The position numbers were made by a program, and so were the translations under genes. A DNA stretch of 64,000 nt from Kluyvera sp036759925 (GTDB lineage: Bacteria; Pseudomonadota; Gammaproteobacteria; Enterobacterales; Enterobacteriaceae), in assembly GCF_036759925.1 (NCBI RefSeq), contig NZ_JAPKIB010000005.1, forward strand, positions 186,001 through 250,000, read 5' to 3'. The notes below the pieces were generated by a model. The model made no database searches. It was not told the DNA's origin and saw only the letters and a list, made by a program, of their open reading frames with translations. Every line of letters starts with the position of its first letter. Position 1 is the first letter of the stretch. Positions 8,047 to 16,310 of the stretch are shown here, one piece after another.

Positions 8047-9894
8047 GTGTTAAACCGTTATCCTTTGTGGAAGTATGTCATGCTGATCGTCGTTATTGTC
8101 GTCGGTCTGCTGTATGCGCTTCCCAACCTGTATGGTGAGGATCCGGCCGTTCAAATCACTGGCGTGCGCGGCGTCGCCGCCAGTGAGCAAACGCTGATCC
8201 AGGTCCAGAAAACGTTACAAGAAGAAAAAATTACCGCTAAGTCTGTGGCACTGGAAGAGGGCGCTATTCTTGCGCGCTTCGACACCACCGACATCCAGCT
8301 GCGTGCGCGTGAAGCGCTGGTAAACGTGCTGGGTGACAAATACGTCGTGGCGCTTAACCTTGCTCCGGCAACACCGCGCTGGCTCGCTGCGATTAACGCA
8401 GAGCCAATGAAGCTCGGTCTTGACCTGCGTGGTGGTGTGCACTTCCTGATGGAAGTGGATATGGACACTGCGCTGGGCAAACTCCAGGAACAAAATATCG
8501 ATAGCCTGCGCAGTGACCTGCGTGAAAAAGGCATTCCTTATACTACCGTTCGCAAAGAAGACAACTACGGTCTGAGCATTGCTTTCCGTGATAGCAATGC
8601 GCGTGATGAAGCGGTCTCTTATCTGAGCAAACGCCATCAGGATCTGGTGATTTCCAGCCAGGTTAGCACTGCGCTGCGTGCGGTGATGACCGATGCTCGC
8701 CTGAGCGAAGCCCGCGAATATGCGGTTCAGCAGAACATCAACATTCTGCGTAACCGTGTTAACCAGCTGGGCGTTGCTGAGCCAGTGGTTCAGCGTCAGG
8801 GTGCTGACCGCATCGTGGTTGAACTGCCAGGTATTCAGGACACCGCGCGTGCGAAAGAGATTCTGGGTGCGACTGCAACCCTGGAATTCCGTCTGGTAAA
8901 CACCAACGTTGACCAGGCTGCTGCTGCATCTGGCCGCGTGCCGGGCGATTCTGAAGTGAAAGATACCCGTGAAGGTCAGCCGGTTGTGCTGTACAAGCGC
9001 GTGATTCTGACCGGTGACCATATCACCGACTCCACTTCAAGCCAGGATGAGTACAACCAGCCGCAGGTTAACATCTCGCTCGATAGCGCGGGTGGTAACA
9101 TCATGTCTAACTTCACCAAGGATAACATCGGTAAGCCGATGGCGACCCTGTTCGTGGAGTACAAAGACAGCGGTAAGAAAGATGCTAACGGTCGCGCCAT
9201 TCTGGTGAAACAGGAAGAGGTGATTAACATCGCCAATATCCAGTCTCGCCTGGGCAACAGCTTCCGTATTACCGGTATCAGCAACCCGAACGAAGCGCGT
9301 CAGCTCTCTCTGCTGCTGCGTGCTGGTGCGCTGATTGCGCCAATTCAGATTGTTGAAGAACGTACTATCGGCCCAACCCTGGGTATGCAGAACATCAAGC
9401 AAGGTCTGGAAGCGTGTCTGGCCGGTCTGGTGGTCTCTATCCTGTTCATGCTCTTCTTCTATAAGAAGTTTGGTCTGATCGCGACAAGCGCACTGCTGGC
9501 TAACCTGGTACTGATCGTCGGTATCATGTCACTGCTGCCGGGCGCGACGTTGAGTATGCCGGGTATCGCGGGGATTGTGTTAACCCTGGCGGTTGCGGTC
9601 GATGCTAACGTACTGATCAACGAACGTATCAAAGAAGAACTGAGTAACGGACGTTCGGTACAACAGGCAATCAACGAGGGCTATGCCGGCGCGTTCAGTT
9701 CCATCTTCGATGCGAACATTACGACGCTGATTAAAGTCCTGATCCTGTATGCAGTTGGCACCGGGGCAATTAAAGGGTTCGCGATTACTACCGGTATCGG
9801 TGTGGCAACGTCGATGTTTACCGCGATTGTCGGTACGCGTGCCATCGTAAACCTGTTGTATGGCGGCAAACGCGTCAAAAAGCTGTCAATCTGA
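8047..9894 (+). CDS. secD: Protein translocase subunit SecD
   Basis: 615 residues, starting with GTG (MLNRYPLWKYVMLIV), preceded by AAGGGAA. SecD is an RND-type inner-membrane protein that, with SecF, uses the proton gradient to pull secreted proteins out of the SecYEG channel. It has one N-terminal helix (about 8-27), a large periplasmic domain with DLRGGVHFLMEVD near residue 125, and five C-terminal helices including the AVAVDANVLINERI motif with its conserved acidic residue. Length matches E. coli SecD (615). secF follows 10 bases later. Confidence 0.98.
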   Translation: MLNRYPLWKYVMLIVVIVVGLLYALPNLYGEDPAVQITGVRGVAASEQTLIQVQKTLQEEKITAKSVALEEGAILARFDTTDIQLRAREALVNVLGDKYVVALNLAPATPRWLAAINAEPMKLGLDLRGGVHFLMEVDMDTALGKLQEQNIDSLRSDLREKGIPYTTVRKEDNYGLSIAFRDSNARDEAVSYLSKRHQDLVISSQVSTALRAVMTDARLSEAREYAVQQNINILRNRVNQLGVAEPVVQRQGADRIVVELPGIQDTARAKEILGATATLEFRLVNTNVDQAAAASGRVPGDSEVKDTREGQPVVLYKRVILTGDHITDSTSSQDEYNQPQVNISLDSAGGNIMSNFTKDNIGKPMATLFVEYKDSGKKDANGRAILVKQEEVINIANIQSRLGNSFRITGISNPNEARQLSLLLRAGALIAPIQIVEERTIGPTLGMQNIKQGLEACLAGLVVSILFMLFFYKKFGLIATSALLANLVLIVGIMSLLPGATLSMPGIAGIVLTLAVAVDANVLINERIKEELSNGRSVQQAINEGYAGAFSSIFDANITTLIKVLILYAVGTGAIKGFAITTGIGVATSMFTAIVGTRAIVNLLYGGKRVKKLSI

Positions 9895-9904
9895 GGAGTG
9901 CGAT

Positions 9905-10876
9905 GTGGCACAGGAATATAGTGTTGAACAATTAAACCACGGCCGTAAAGTCTATGACTTTATGCGCTGGGACTACTGGGCTTTCGGTATTTCCGGTTTC
10001 CTGCTGATCGCGGCCATCGTGGTGATGGGCGTTCGCGGGTTTAACTGGGGTCTCGATTTCACCGGTGGTACGGTGATTGAAATTACGCTGGAAAAACCGG
10101 CGGACATGGACTTGATGCGCGATGCGCTGGAGAAAGCGGGCTTCGTTGATCCGCTTCTGCAGAACTTCGGCAGCAGCCATGACATCATGGTACGTATGCC
10201 ACCAACTAAAGGTGCAGATGGTGGCCAGGTACTGGGTAGCAAAGTGCTGAGTGTGATTAACGAATCCACCAGTCAGAATGCTGCCGTGAAGCGTATCGAA
10301 TTCGTTGGGCCAAGCGTGGGGGCCGATCTGGCGCAAACCGGTGCCATGGCGCTGATGGTGGCGCTGATCTCTATCCTGGTGTACGTCGGTTTCCGCTTTG
10401 AGTGGCGACTGGCGGCAGGTGTGGTTATCGCGCTGGCGCACGACGTTATCATTACGCTCGGGATTCTGTCGTTGTTCCATATCGAGATTGACCTGACCAT
10501 CGTGGCATCGTTGATGTCGGTCATCGGTTACTCGCTGAACGACAGTATCGTGGTATCTGACCGTATTCGTGAAAACTTCCGCAAGATTCGTCGCGGTACG
10601 CCGTACGAAATCTTTAACGTGTCGCTGACCCAGACGCTGCACCGTACGTTGATTACGTCCGGTACCACGTTAGTGGTTATTCTGATGCTGTACCTCTTCG
10701 GTGGTCCGGTACTGGAAGGCTTCTCGCTGACTATGCTTATCGGTGTCTCCATCGGTACCGCATCGTCTATCTACGTAGCCTCGGCGCTGGCGCTGAAGCT
10801 GGGTATGAAGCGTGAACATATGCTGCAGCAGAAAGTGGAGAAAGAAGGGGCGGATCAGCCGTCAATTCTGCCGTAA
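9905..10876 (+). CDS. secF: Protein translocase subunit SecF
   Basis: 323 residues from the GTG at 9905 (MAQEYSVEQLNHGRKVYDF), which aligns with the E. coli start and has GAGGAG 7 bases upstream; an in-frame ATG at 9860 lies inside secD and gives a non-conserved extension. SecF forms the RND partner of SecD. One N-terminal helix (about 21-41), the periplasmic GLDFTGGTVIEI region and five C-terminal helices with GYSLNDSIVVSDRIRENF are present. It closes the queA-tgt-yajC-secDF unit, followed by a strong terminator. Confidence 0.97.
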   Translation: MAQEYSVEQLNHGRKVYDFMRWDYWAFGISGFLLIAAIVVMGVRGFNWGLDFTGGTVIEITLEKPADMDLMRDALEKAGFVDPLLQNFGSSHDIMVRMPPTKGADGGQVLGSKVLSVINESTSQNAAVKRIEFVGPSVGADLAQTGAMALMVALISILVYVGFRFEWRLAAGVVIALAHDVIITLGILSLFHIEIDLTIVASLMSVIGYSLNDSIVVSDRIRENFRKIRRGTPYEIFNVSLTQTLHRTLITSGTTLVVILMLYLFGGPVLEGFSLTMLIGVSIGTASSIYVASALALKLGMKREHMLQQKVEKEGADQPSILP

Positions 10877-10899
10877 TCTGTCGCACTTAGGGCACGAAT

Positions 10900-10935
10900 A
10901 AAAGCCGCAACGCCGTAGGGTGTTGCGGCTTTTTT
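10900..10935 (+). terminator. Terminator of the queA-secF operon
   Basis: GCCGCAAC (10904-10911) pairs with GTTGCGGC (10922-10929) and is followed by a T-run; A-residues precede the stem. Confidence 0.88.
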
Positions 10936-10992
10936 ATTGCCCATTTAGACTGTGCGTATTCCCTTACATTGAACACGACATATCGAGTCATT

Positions 10993-11340
10993 ATGGCCAT
11001 CATCCCAAAAAACTATGTGCGGCTGGAAAGCGGCTACCGAGAAAAAGCGCTGAAACTGTTTCCGTGGGTCTGCGGGCGCTGTTCGCGCGAGTTCGTCTAC
11101 TCCAATCTGCGTGAGCTGACGGTTCACCATATGGACCACGACCACACCAATAACCCGGAAGATGGTAGCAACTGGGAGCTTCTTTGCCTGTTCTGTCACG
11201 ATCACGAACACTCGAAGTACACCGAGGCGGATCAGTACGGGTCCACGGTAGTGGCCGGGGAAGATGCGCAGAAAGATGTGGGCGAGGCGACCTACAATCC
11301 GTTTGCAGACCTGAAAGCGATGCTGAACAAAAAGAAATAG
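10993..11340 (+). CDS. yajD: HNH nuclease family protein YajD
   Basis: 115 residues from the ATG at 10993 (MAIIPKNYVRLESGY), the E. coli start; upstream in-frame codons are not conserved. It has two CxxC knuckles (C27/C30 and C65/C68) and the HNH-type stretch VHHMDHDHTNNPEDGSNW at about 44-61, so it should bind zinc and may cut nucleic acid. The biological role is not established even in E. coli. It lies alone between two terminators, downstream of secF and upstream of the Ldr-type locus. Confidence 0.93.
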   Translation: MAIIPKNYVRLESGYREKALKLFPWVCGRCSREFVYSNLRELTVHHMDHDHTNNPEDGSNWELLCLFCHDHEHSKYTEADQYGSTVVAGEDAQKDVGEATYNPFADLKAMLNKKK

Positions 11341-11372
11341 CCGACGTGCTGTAATGCGTACATGGTTACTGG

Positions 11373-11405
11373 AATCCCGATCGCAAGGTCGGGATTTTTT
11401 TATTT
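11373..11405 (+). terminator. Terminator after yajD
   Basis: AATCCCGA (11373-11380) pairs with TCGGGATT (11389-11396), followed by a T-rich tract. Confidence 0.85.
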
Positions 11406-11512
11406 TTAGGCCATGTCGATGCCGATGAGCAGAGTAGAATCAGCGGCAAGCCGGGTCTCCCGGTGAGGCGCAGTGTTGCGGGGGCTTGATCCCCGGTGGC
11501 CTTGTCGCTGGA

Positions 11513-11580
11513 AAGAGAAAACCCCCGCACATTGTTCGGTATTCACCGGCAACATAACGGGGGCAATCCTATCTCTAGAC
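11513..11580 (-). ncRNA. Rdl-type antisense antitoxin RNA (predicted)
   Basis: On the minus strand a TTGCAA box (11610-11615) and a TATCCT box (11587-11592) are 17 bases apart, placing a start near 11580. The RNA would form a hairpin of GCCCCCG with CGGGGG enclosing about 30 bases, then TTTTCTCTTT, a convincing intrinsic terminator near 11513. A length of about 68 nt and this GC-rich stem followed by TTTTCTC resemble the RdlD antitoxin RNA of E. coli. It is antisense to the leader of the Ldr-like gene, 49 bases and more upstream of its ATG. No experimental support; homology is by recalled structure. Confidence 0.72.
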
Positions 11581-11586
11581 AAGTTG

Positions 11587-11615
11587 AGGATAGCCGCGAA
11601 CCGTTGCCATTGCAA
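11587..11615 (-). promoter_or_regulatory. Predicted promoter of the Rdl-like RNA
   Basis: TTGCAA and TATCCT with a 17-base spacer on the minus strand; the predicted start coincides with the 5' end of the antisense hairpin RNA. Confidence 0.5.
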
Positions 11616-11628
11616 CCAAGGCGGCTGT

Positions 11629-11736
11629 ATGACGCTCACGGAAGTTTGCATTATTGTCTGGCACGATCTGGCAGCACCTACGCTGGTCGGTATTGCGACA
11701 GGTCTGTTTTTAGGCTGGTGGCATAGTCAGAGATAA
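11629..11736 (+). CDS. Ldr-family type I toxin peptide
   Basis: 35 residues, the same length as LdrA-D of E. coli. The core IIVWHDLAAPTLVGIATGLF carries the Ldr hallmark WHDLAAP followed by a single hydrophobic helix, ending in a short polar tail (WWHSQR). Ldr peptides insert in the inner membrane and stop growth when over-expressed. The gene has a long leader (from about 11445) with mutually exclusive GC-rich pairings and an antisense Rdl-like RNA, the type I toxin-antitoxin layout. It lies between yajD and tsx, where K-12 has no ldr gene. A longer in-frame reading to 11473 is probably leader, not protein. Confidence 0.8.
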   Translation: MTLTEVCIIVWHDLAAPTLVGIATGLFLGWWHSQR

Positions 11737-11780
11737 GGTGAGGTGGGCGAACCTGCCGCTCGCGTGGCAGCATGCGCCCG

Positions 11781-11813
11781 AAAAAGGCCAGAGGGAAACC
11801 TCTGGCCTTTTTT
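11781..11813. terminator. Bidirectional terminator between ldr-like gene and tsx
   Basis: GGCCAGAGG and CCTCTGGCC enclose a GAAA tetraloop, flanked by an A-run on the left and a T-run on the right; it can end both the toxin transcript and tsx. Confidence 0.9.
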
Positions 11814-11825
11814 GCGGTGTCGAAC

Positions 11826-12689
11826 TTAGAAGTTGTAGCCTACAACAAAGTAACCACCCCAACCGGTCGATTGACCGTTGAAATCGCCTTCGCCCCAGTT
11901 CATTTTCGAACCGCCTTGCCACTGGCCGCCGTTATGGAAGTAACGGGCAACCACGGAGTAGTGCCAGTGATCGTAGTTCAGCGCCAGGACGTGGCTGGAC
12001 GCGATGGAGTTACTGGTACGGTTTGGTTCGTCGCCGAGATCGGAACCCCAGTCGAAGTTGGTGAAGCCGATGTAGCTCAGCTTGCCGCCCCACAGGTCAC
12101 TGATTGGTACGAAGTATTTCACTTTGAAGCGGTAGCCATCCCACTCATTTTCGTTCGCGGCACCGTAGTTCTGCCACTGGTATTTGGCATACACGTTCAG
12201 GGACAGACCCATTGGCAGGCCGGTATCGATATCGGTACCCAGGCCCATATACCAGGTGCTCTGGCGGCTGCCTTTGTTGTCACCCATATCGTAGATATAG
12301 TTGTTCGCGAAGTACCACTCTTTGAACGGACCAAAGCTCAGGTCAGCACCGGTCAGCTTGTCGATAGAGAAGCGTGGTTCGATCTCCATAAACATCGGAG
12401 AACCGTCGGACCATACGCCTTTATCGTTGCCGTTACCCCAGTCAAAGGTCTTAGGAATATCGATGTAGCCGTAGAAGTCGAGCCAGTCTTTCTTGGCAAA
12501 CGCTTCATATTCCAGGTACACATCGTTGTTCAGCTTTGGCGAGAAGCGGGTGTGGTAGCTACCCACTACGTTCACGCTCTGATGCCACCAGTCGGAGACA
12601 TACTGAGGTTGAGAATCGCCTGCTGCGTTAGCAGTGAAAGATGCGGAGAGCGCCAGTGCAGCACCGGCTGCTAATAATGTTTTTTTCAT
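11826..12689 (-). CDS. tsx: Nucleoside-specific outer-membrane channel Tsx
   Basis: 287 residues. A signal peptide (MKKTLLAAGAALALSASF) ends at about residue 22 (ANA), and the mature protein begins AGDSQPQYVSDWWHQSVNV, as in E. coli Tsx (mature AENDKPQYLSDWW). It ends in the phenylalanine typical of outer-membrane barrels (VVGYNF). Tsx is a 12-strand channel for nucleosides and a receptor for colicin K and phage T6 in E. coli. The loop after NFDWGSDLGD is about 9 residues shorter than in K-12, in a region likely to be exposed. A promoter with a CRP-like half-site lies upstream. Confidence 0.96.
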   Translation of the reverse strand: MKKTLLAAGAALALSASFTANAAGDSQPQYVSDWWHQSVNVVGSYHTRFSPKLNNDVYLEYEAFAKKDWLDFYGYIDIPKTFDWGNGNDKGVWSDGSPMFMEIEPRFSIDKLTGADLSFGPFKEWYFANNYIYDMGDNKGSRQSTWYMGLGTDIDTGLPMGLSLNVYAKYQWQNYGAANENEWDGYRFKVKYFVPISDLWGGKLSYIGFTNFDWGSDLGDEPNRTSNSIASSHVLALNYDHWHYSVVARYFHNGGQWQGGSKMNWGEGDFNGQSTGWGGYFVVGYNF

Positions 12690-12773
12690 ATTTCTGCCAC
12701 TAATAAAAAAAATCGAAAGAGAGTGATTTTTATCACCGAAGTTTTTCTAAATGTTTCGTGTTTCTGCGAGCCT

Positions 12774-12815
12774 ATTATATGAATCCTTGCTCACGAAAAT
12801 CAGTCATAGTTCACA
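12774..12815 (-). promoter_or_regulatory. tsx promoter with CRP-like site
   Basis: A perfect TATAAT (12774-12779, minus strand) has a poor -35 (TGATTT). A TGTGA-N6-ACTGA site (12800-12815) is centred about 41 bases before the expected start, the class II CRP position. Only one half-site matches CRP well. E. coli tsx is known to be CRP/CytR-controlled, which supports the reading. Confidence 0.5.
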
Positions 12816-12953
12816 CATTTTTCAAACGCGTAATCGATTGCGTTCACGTTTGCGTAGTTTAGACGCCGCGATTGTACTGATGGGGTGAATTATTGCAAAT
12901 GTTTACATACGAGAAATGTGTTTCAGGCAGGGGACAAAGAGGTTGGATTGAGT

Positions 12954-12976
12954 GGGGAGTATTGTTACAACTCCCC
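12954..12976 (-). other. Hairpin downstream of yajI
   Basis: GGGGAGT pairs with ACTCCCC just past the yajI stop. No T-run follows on the minus strand, so it may stabilise the 3' end and not terminate transcription by itself. Confidence 0.35.
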
Positions 12977-12988
12977 CTTGTAGTACGG

Positions 12989-13531
12989 TTACTGCGTGTT
13001 GGCAGGCTGTACGTCGTGAATACGGACAAAGCCGAGCTGATCGGGAGTCACGCCGTTAAGCTGCAGCGGAATATCGACATCGCTCGGTGCCAGCACGCTT
13101 GCTGGCGCGGAGAAGAGCTGGTTCTGCACGTTAACCTCTTGATACTGCTCGGTTGTGCCCTGAATCTGGCCCCACTCTACGGTGCCGGTGAAGGCCGGGA
13201 GCGCCTCGTTTGATTCCCCCTGAATGCGCAGCGTCACCGCCGTGCCCTGAGCATTCGCGGCGATATTGCGTAGCGACATGCGTAGGGTTCCCACCTGGCT
13301 GTTCAGACGGGCAGGGGTGTTAGCGCCGGGAAGCAGATAGACACCGCGCGTTGATTTCGCATTCAGCGCATTTTGCTGGGTGATTTTCACCGTCTCTTTA
13401 TTCAGCTGCGTCATCTCGGTGCTGAGCGCGCTGATGCTCTGATGCATCTGCTTGACTTCAGACTGCTGCGCGCAGGCGCTCAGGCTGACGAGGCTTCCCA
13501 GCAGGGCGATTCTTAGGTAACGTCTTGTCAT
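12989..13531 (-). CDS. yajI: YajI family lipoprotein (DUF3251)
   Basis: 180 residues from the ATG at 13531, which has AAGGAA upstream; a much longer in-frame reading runs antisense through nrdR and is not real. The signal sequence ends in the lipobox LSAC (lipidated C20). Residues 24-50 (EVKQMHQSISALSTEMTQLN) look like a coiled coil, followed by a beta-rich domain. No function is known for YajI; it is expected to be membrane-anchored in the periplasm. It is divergent from nrdR. Confidence 0.9.
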   Translation of the reverse strand: MTRRYLRIALLGSLVSLSACAQQSEVKQMHQSISALSTEMTQLNKETVKITQQNALNAKSTRGVYLLPGANTPARLNSQVGTLRMSLRNIAANAQGTAVTLRIQGESNEALPAFTGTVEWGQIQGTTEQYQEVNVQNQLFSAPASVLAPSDVDIPLQLNGVTPDQLGFVRIHDVQPANTQ

Positions 13532-13622
13532 GCTGTCTGTTTCCTTCTCTTCGGGATAACGCAATGGTAGCGCGCAATACGGCATCTGGCATCGATCCTT
13601 TGTCTCAAAAAGCGCTGCGCCT

Positions 13623-13650
13623 TTGTTGTATCCGCAGTTCAGGGTAAAAT
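13623..13650 (+). promoter_or_regulatory. Possible nrdR promoter
   Basis: TTGTTG (13623-13628) and TAAAAT (13645-13650) are 16 bases apart, 33 bases before the nrdR start. A match by eye only. Confidence 0.42.
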
Positions 13651-13682
13651 AGATTCCCATCACCTCATCGTCAGGACGTCGT

Positions 13683-14132
13683 ATGCACTGCCCATTCTGT
13701 TTCGCCGTAGATACTAAAGTCATTGACTCCCGTCTCGTGGGAGAAGGTTCTTCCGTCCGCCGCCGTCGGCAATGCCTGGTGTGCAACGAGCGCTTTACCA
13801 CCTTTGAAGTGGCAGAACTGGTGATGCCGCGCGTGGTGAAAAGCAACGACGTGCGTGAACCGTTTAATGAAGATAAGCTGCGTAGCGGCATGCTGCGTGC
13901 GCTGGAAAAACGTCCGGTCAGCTCCGATGATGTGGAAATGGCGATTAACCATATCAAATCGCACCTGCGCGCGACCGGTGAACGCGAAGTGCCGAGCAAG
14001 TTGCTGGGTAACCTGGTCATGGAACAGCTGAAAAAGCTCGATAAAGTGGCCTATATCCGCTTTGCGTCGGTTTACCGCAGCTTCGAAGATATTAAAGAAT
14101 TTGGCGAAGAGATCGCCCGCTTACAGGACTAA
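13683..14132 (+). CDS. nrdR: Transcriptional repressor NrdR
   Basis: 149 residues, the family length. An N-terminal zinc ribbon uses C3, C6, C31 and C34 and includes the basic stretch RRRRQCLVC that contacts DNA; an ATP-cone domain follows from about residue 49 to 139 (MPRVVKSNDVREPFNEDKL). NrdR senses ATP/dATP and represses ribonucleotide reductase operons. It is the first gene of nrdR-ribD-ribE-nusB-thiL-pgpA; ribD starts 3 bases after its stop, so the two are surely co-translated. Confidence 0.98.
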   Translation: MHCPFCFAVDTKVIDSRLVGEGSSVRRRRQCLVCNERFTTFEVAELVMPRVVKSNDVREPFNEDKLRSGMLRALEKRPVSSDDVEMAINHIKSHLRATGEREVPSKLLGNLVMEQLKKLDKVAYIRFASVYRSFEDIKEFGEEIARLQD

Positions 14133-14135
14133 GCT

Positions 14136-15239
14136 ATGCACGATGAAATGTACATGGCGCGCGCGCTAAAGCTGGCGCAACGCGGTCGCTTTACCACGCA
14201 TCCCAACCCGCGTGTGGGCTGCGTGATTGTCAATCAGGGCGAAATTGTTGGCGAAGGTTTCCACTATCGCGCCGGTGAACCCCATGCGGAAGTGCATGCG
14301 CTGCGCATGGCGGGTGATAAAGCGAAAGGCGCTACCGCCTATGTGACGCTCGAACCGTGCAGTCACCATGGCCGGACGCCGCCGTGCTGTGACGCGCTGA
14401 TTGCCGCGGGCGTTTCCCGCGTTGTCGCCGCCATGCAGGACCCAAACCCGCAGGTCGCAGGGCGTGGGCTGTACCGCCTGCAGCAGGCGGGTATTGAAGT
14501 CAGCCACGGTCTGATGATGAGCGAAGCCGAAGCGTTGAACAAAGGCTTCCTTAAGCGGATGCGCACCGGTTTCCCTTACATCCAACTGAAGCTTGGCGCA
14601 TCGCTCGACGGCCGCACGGCAATGGCCAGCGGTGAAAGCCAATGGATTACCTCGCCGCAGGCACGACGCGACGTGCAGCGCCTGCGCGCGGAAAGCCACG
14701 CGATACTAACCAGCAGCGCGACGGTGCTGGCGGATGACCCGGCGCTGACCGTGCGCTGGGACGAGCTCAATGCCGAAACGCAGGCGCTCTACCCGCAGGC
14801 AAATCTGCGTCAGCCGCTGCGCATCGTTATCGATAGCGGCAACCGCGTCACGCCGGAGCACCGCATTGTGCAGCAGCCGGGTGAAACGCTGTTTGCGCGC
14901 ACCGAGGAGGATACCCGCGTGTGGCCGGAAGGCGTACAGACGCTGAAAATACCGGAGCACAACGGTCATCTCGATCTGGTGCTGCTGATGATGCAACTGG
15001 GCAAACAGCAGATTAACAGCATTTGGGTGGAGGCGGGGCCAACGCTTGCTGGCGCGCTGATTCAGGCGGGGCTGGTTGACGAGCTTATCGTCTATATCGC
15101 GCCTAAACTATTAGGAAGCGATGCGCGGGGATTATGTGTGCTGCCAGGACTTGAGAAACTGGCCGACGCCCCCCATTTCAAATTCAACGAGATACGCCAG
15201 GTGGGCCCGGATGTGTGCCTGCATTTAACCACTGCGTGA
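14136..15239 (+). CDS. ribD: Bifunctional diaminohydroxyphosphoribosylaminopyrimidine deaminase / 5-amino-6-(5-phosphoribosylamino)uracil reductase
   Basis: 367 residues. The N-terminal deaminase domain (1 to about 145) has H50, E52, C75 and C84 as zinc site and proton shuttle (HAEVHAL and PCSHHGRTPPC). The C-terminal reductase domain starts near LKLGASLDGRTA at about 150 and includes the NADPH-binding EAGPTLAGALI stretch. RibD carries out the second and third steps from GTP to riboflavin in the cytoplasm. It lies 3 bases after nrdR and 85 bases before ribE. Confidence 0.98.
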   Translation: MHDEMYMARALKLAQRGRFTTHPNPRVGCVIVNQGEIVGEGFHYRAGEPHAEVHALRMAGDKAKGATAYVTLEPCSHHGRTPPCCDALIAAGVSRVVAAMQDPNPQVAGRGLYRLQQAGIEVSHGLMMSEAEALNKGFLKRMRTGFPYIQLKLGASLDGRTAMASGESQWITSPQARRDVQRLRAESHAILTSSATVLADDPALTVRWDELNAETQALYPQANLRQPLRIVIDSGNRVTPEHRIVQQPGETLFARTEEDTRVWPEGVQTLKIPEHNGHLDLVLLMMQLGKQQINSIWVEAGPTLAGALIQAGLVDELIVYIAPKLLGSDARGLCVLPGLEKLADAPHFKFNEIRQVGPDVCLHLTTA

Positions 15240-15324
15240 GGCTTTCCGAATTAGAGGAAGCAGCGCCCAGAATATTATGATAAAATCCGCCCCCCTGCGG
15301 GGCAAATGAACCCAAAGGAAGAGT

Positions 15325-15795
15325 ATGAACATTATTGAAGCTAACGTTGCTACCCCGGACGCTCGCGTCGCCATCACCATCGCGCGTTTCAACAACTTTA
15401 TCAATGACAGCCTGCTGGAAGGTGCTATCGACGCCCTGAAGCGCATTGGTCAGGTTAAAGATGAAAACATCACCGTTGTTTGGGTTCCAGGTGCTTATGA
15501 ACTGCCTCTGGCGGCTGGCGCACTGGCAAAAACCGGTAAATACGATGCGGTGATCGCGCTGGGTACAGTTATCCGTGGCGGTACTGCGCACTTCGAATAT
15601 GTTGCTGGCGGGGCAAGCAATGGCCTGGCGCACGTCGCTCAGGACAGCGAAATCCCGGTAGCCTTTGGTGTTCTGACCACCGAAAGTATTGAACAAGCCA
15701 TCGAACGCGCTGGCACAAAAGCCGGTAACAAAGGTGCAGAAGCTGCACTGACCGCGCTTGAAATGATTAATGTATTGAAAGCCATCAAGGCCTGA
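15325..15795 (+). CDS. ribE: 6,7-dimethyl-8-ribityllumazine synthase
   Basis: 156 residues, full length (also called ribH). It condenses 5-amino-6-ribitylaminouracil with dihydroxybutanone phosphate to give lumazine, the penultimate step to riboflavin, and forms an icosahedral shell in E. coli. Motifs GAYELPLAA near residue 56, the [15 protein letters not shown] phosphate-binding loop with the catalytic histidine, and [10 protein letters not shown] are intact. AAAGGAAG precedes the ATG. A TATGATAAAAT stretch in the 85-bp gap after ribD may be an extra promoter. Confidence 0.98.
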
Positions 15796-15814
15796 TTTTT
15801 GTAAGGGGAAATCC

Positions 15815-16234
15815 GTGAAACCTGCTGCTCGTCGCCGCGCCCGTGAGTGTGCCGTCCAGGCACTCTACTCCTGGCAGTTGTCCCAGAACGACATCTCCGA
15901 TGTTGAATACCAGTTCCTGGCGGAACAAGACGTTAAAGATGTCGACGTCGTGTACTTCCGTGAGCTGCTGTCCGGGGTGGCGACTAACAGCGCGTACCTC
16001 GACGGATTGATGAAGCCATACCTGTCCCGTATGCTCGAAGAGCTGGGCCAGGTAGAGAAAGCCGTACTGCGCATCGCGCTGTTCGAGCTGTCGAAGCGTG
16101 ATGATGTGCCATACAAAGTGGCTATCAACGAAGCTATCGAACTGGCAAAAACCTTTGGCGCTGAAGACAGCCACAAGTTTGTCAACGGCGTGCTGGATAA
16201 AGCCGCTCCTGCTATTCGTCCCCACAAAAAGTAA
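15815..16234 (+). CDS. nusB: Transcription antitermination factor NusB
   Basis: 139 residues, all-helical. NusB pairs with S10 (NusE) to bind boxA RNA in rRNA operons and prevent termination. The start (MKPAARRRARECAVQALYSW) with its arginine-rich helix matches the family exactly. AAGGGGAAA precedes the start, which is GTG (15815). It follows ribE by 19 bases, the order conserved in enterobacteria. Confidence 0.97.
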   Translation: MKPAARRRARECAVQALYSWQLSQNDISDVEYQFLAEQDVKDVDVVYFRELLSGVATNSAYLDGLMKPYLSRMLEELGQVEKAVLRIALFELSKRDDVPYKVAINEAIELAKTFGAEDSHKFVNGVLDKAAPAIRPHKK

Positions 16235-16239
16235 TCTTC

Positions 16240-16288
16240 AGGCCGGGTTTTGCCGAATCTCTTTCTGGCAAATTCCGGCCTTGTTTTA
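16240..16288 (+). terminator. Possible attenuating hairpin between nusB and thiL
   Basis: GGCCGG (16241-16246) pairs with CCGGCC (16275-16280), with an inner TTTGCC/GGCAAA stem, then TTGTTTTA. The T-run is interrupted, so it may terminate only partially. Confidence 0.5.
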
Positions 16289-16310
16289 TCCTTCTGCTGA
16301 GGCATAACGT

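Noticed and set aside
11473..11628. Extended reading of the Ldr-like peptide
   Set aside because: It covers the structured leader and antisense RNA region; Ldr peptides are 35 residues and start at the ATG at 11629.
13532..14020. N-terminal extension of yajI across nrdR
   Set aside because: The extension is antisense to nrdR; the lipoprotein signal with ribosome site starts at 13531.
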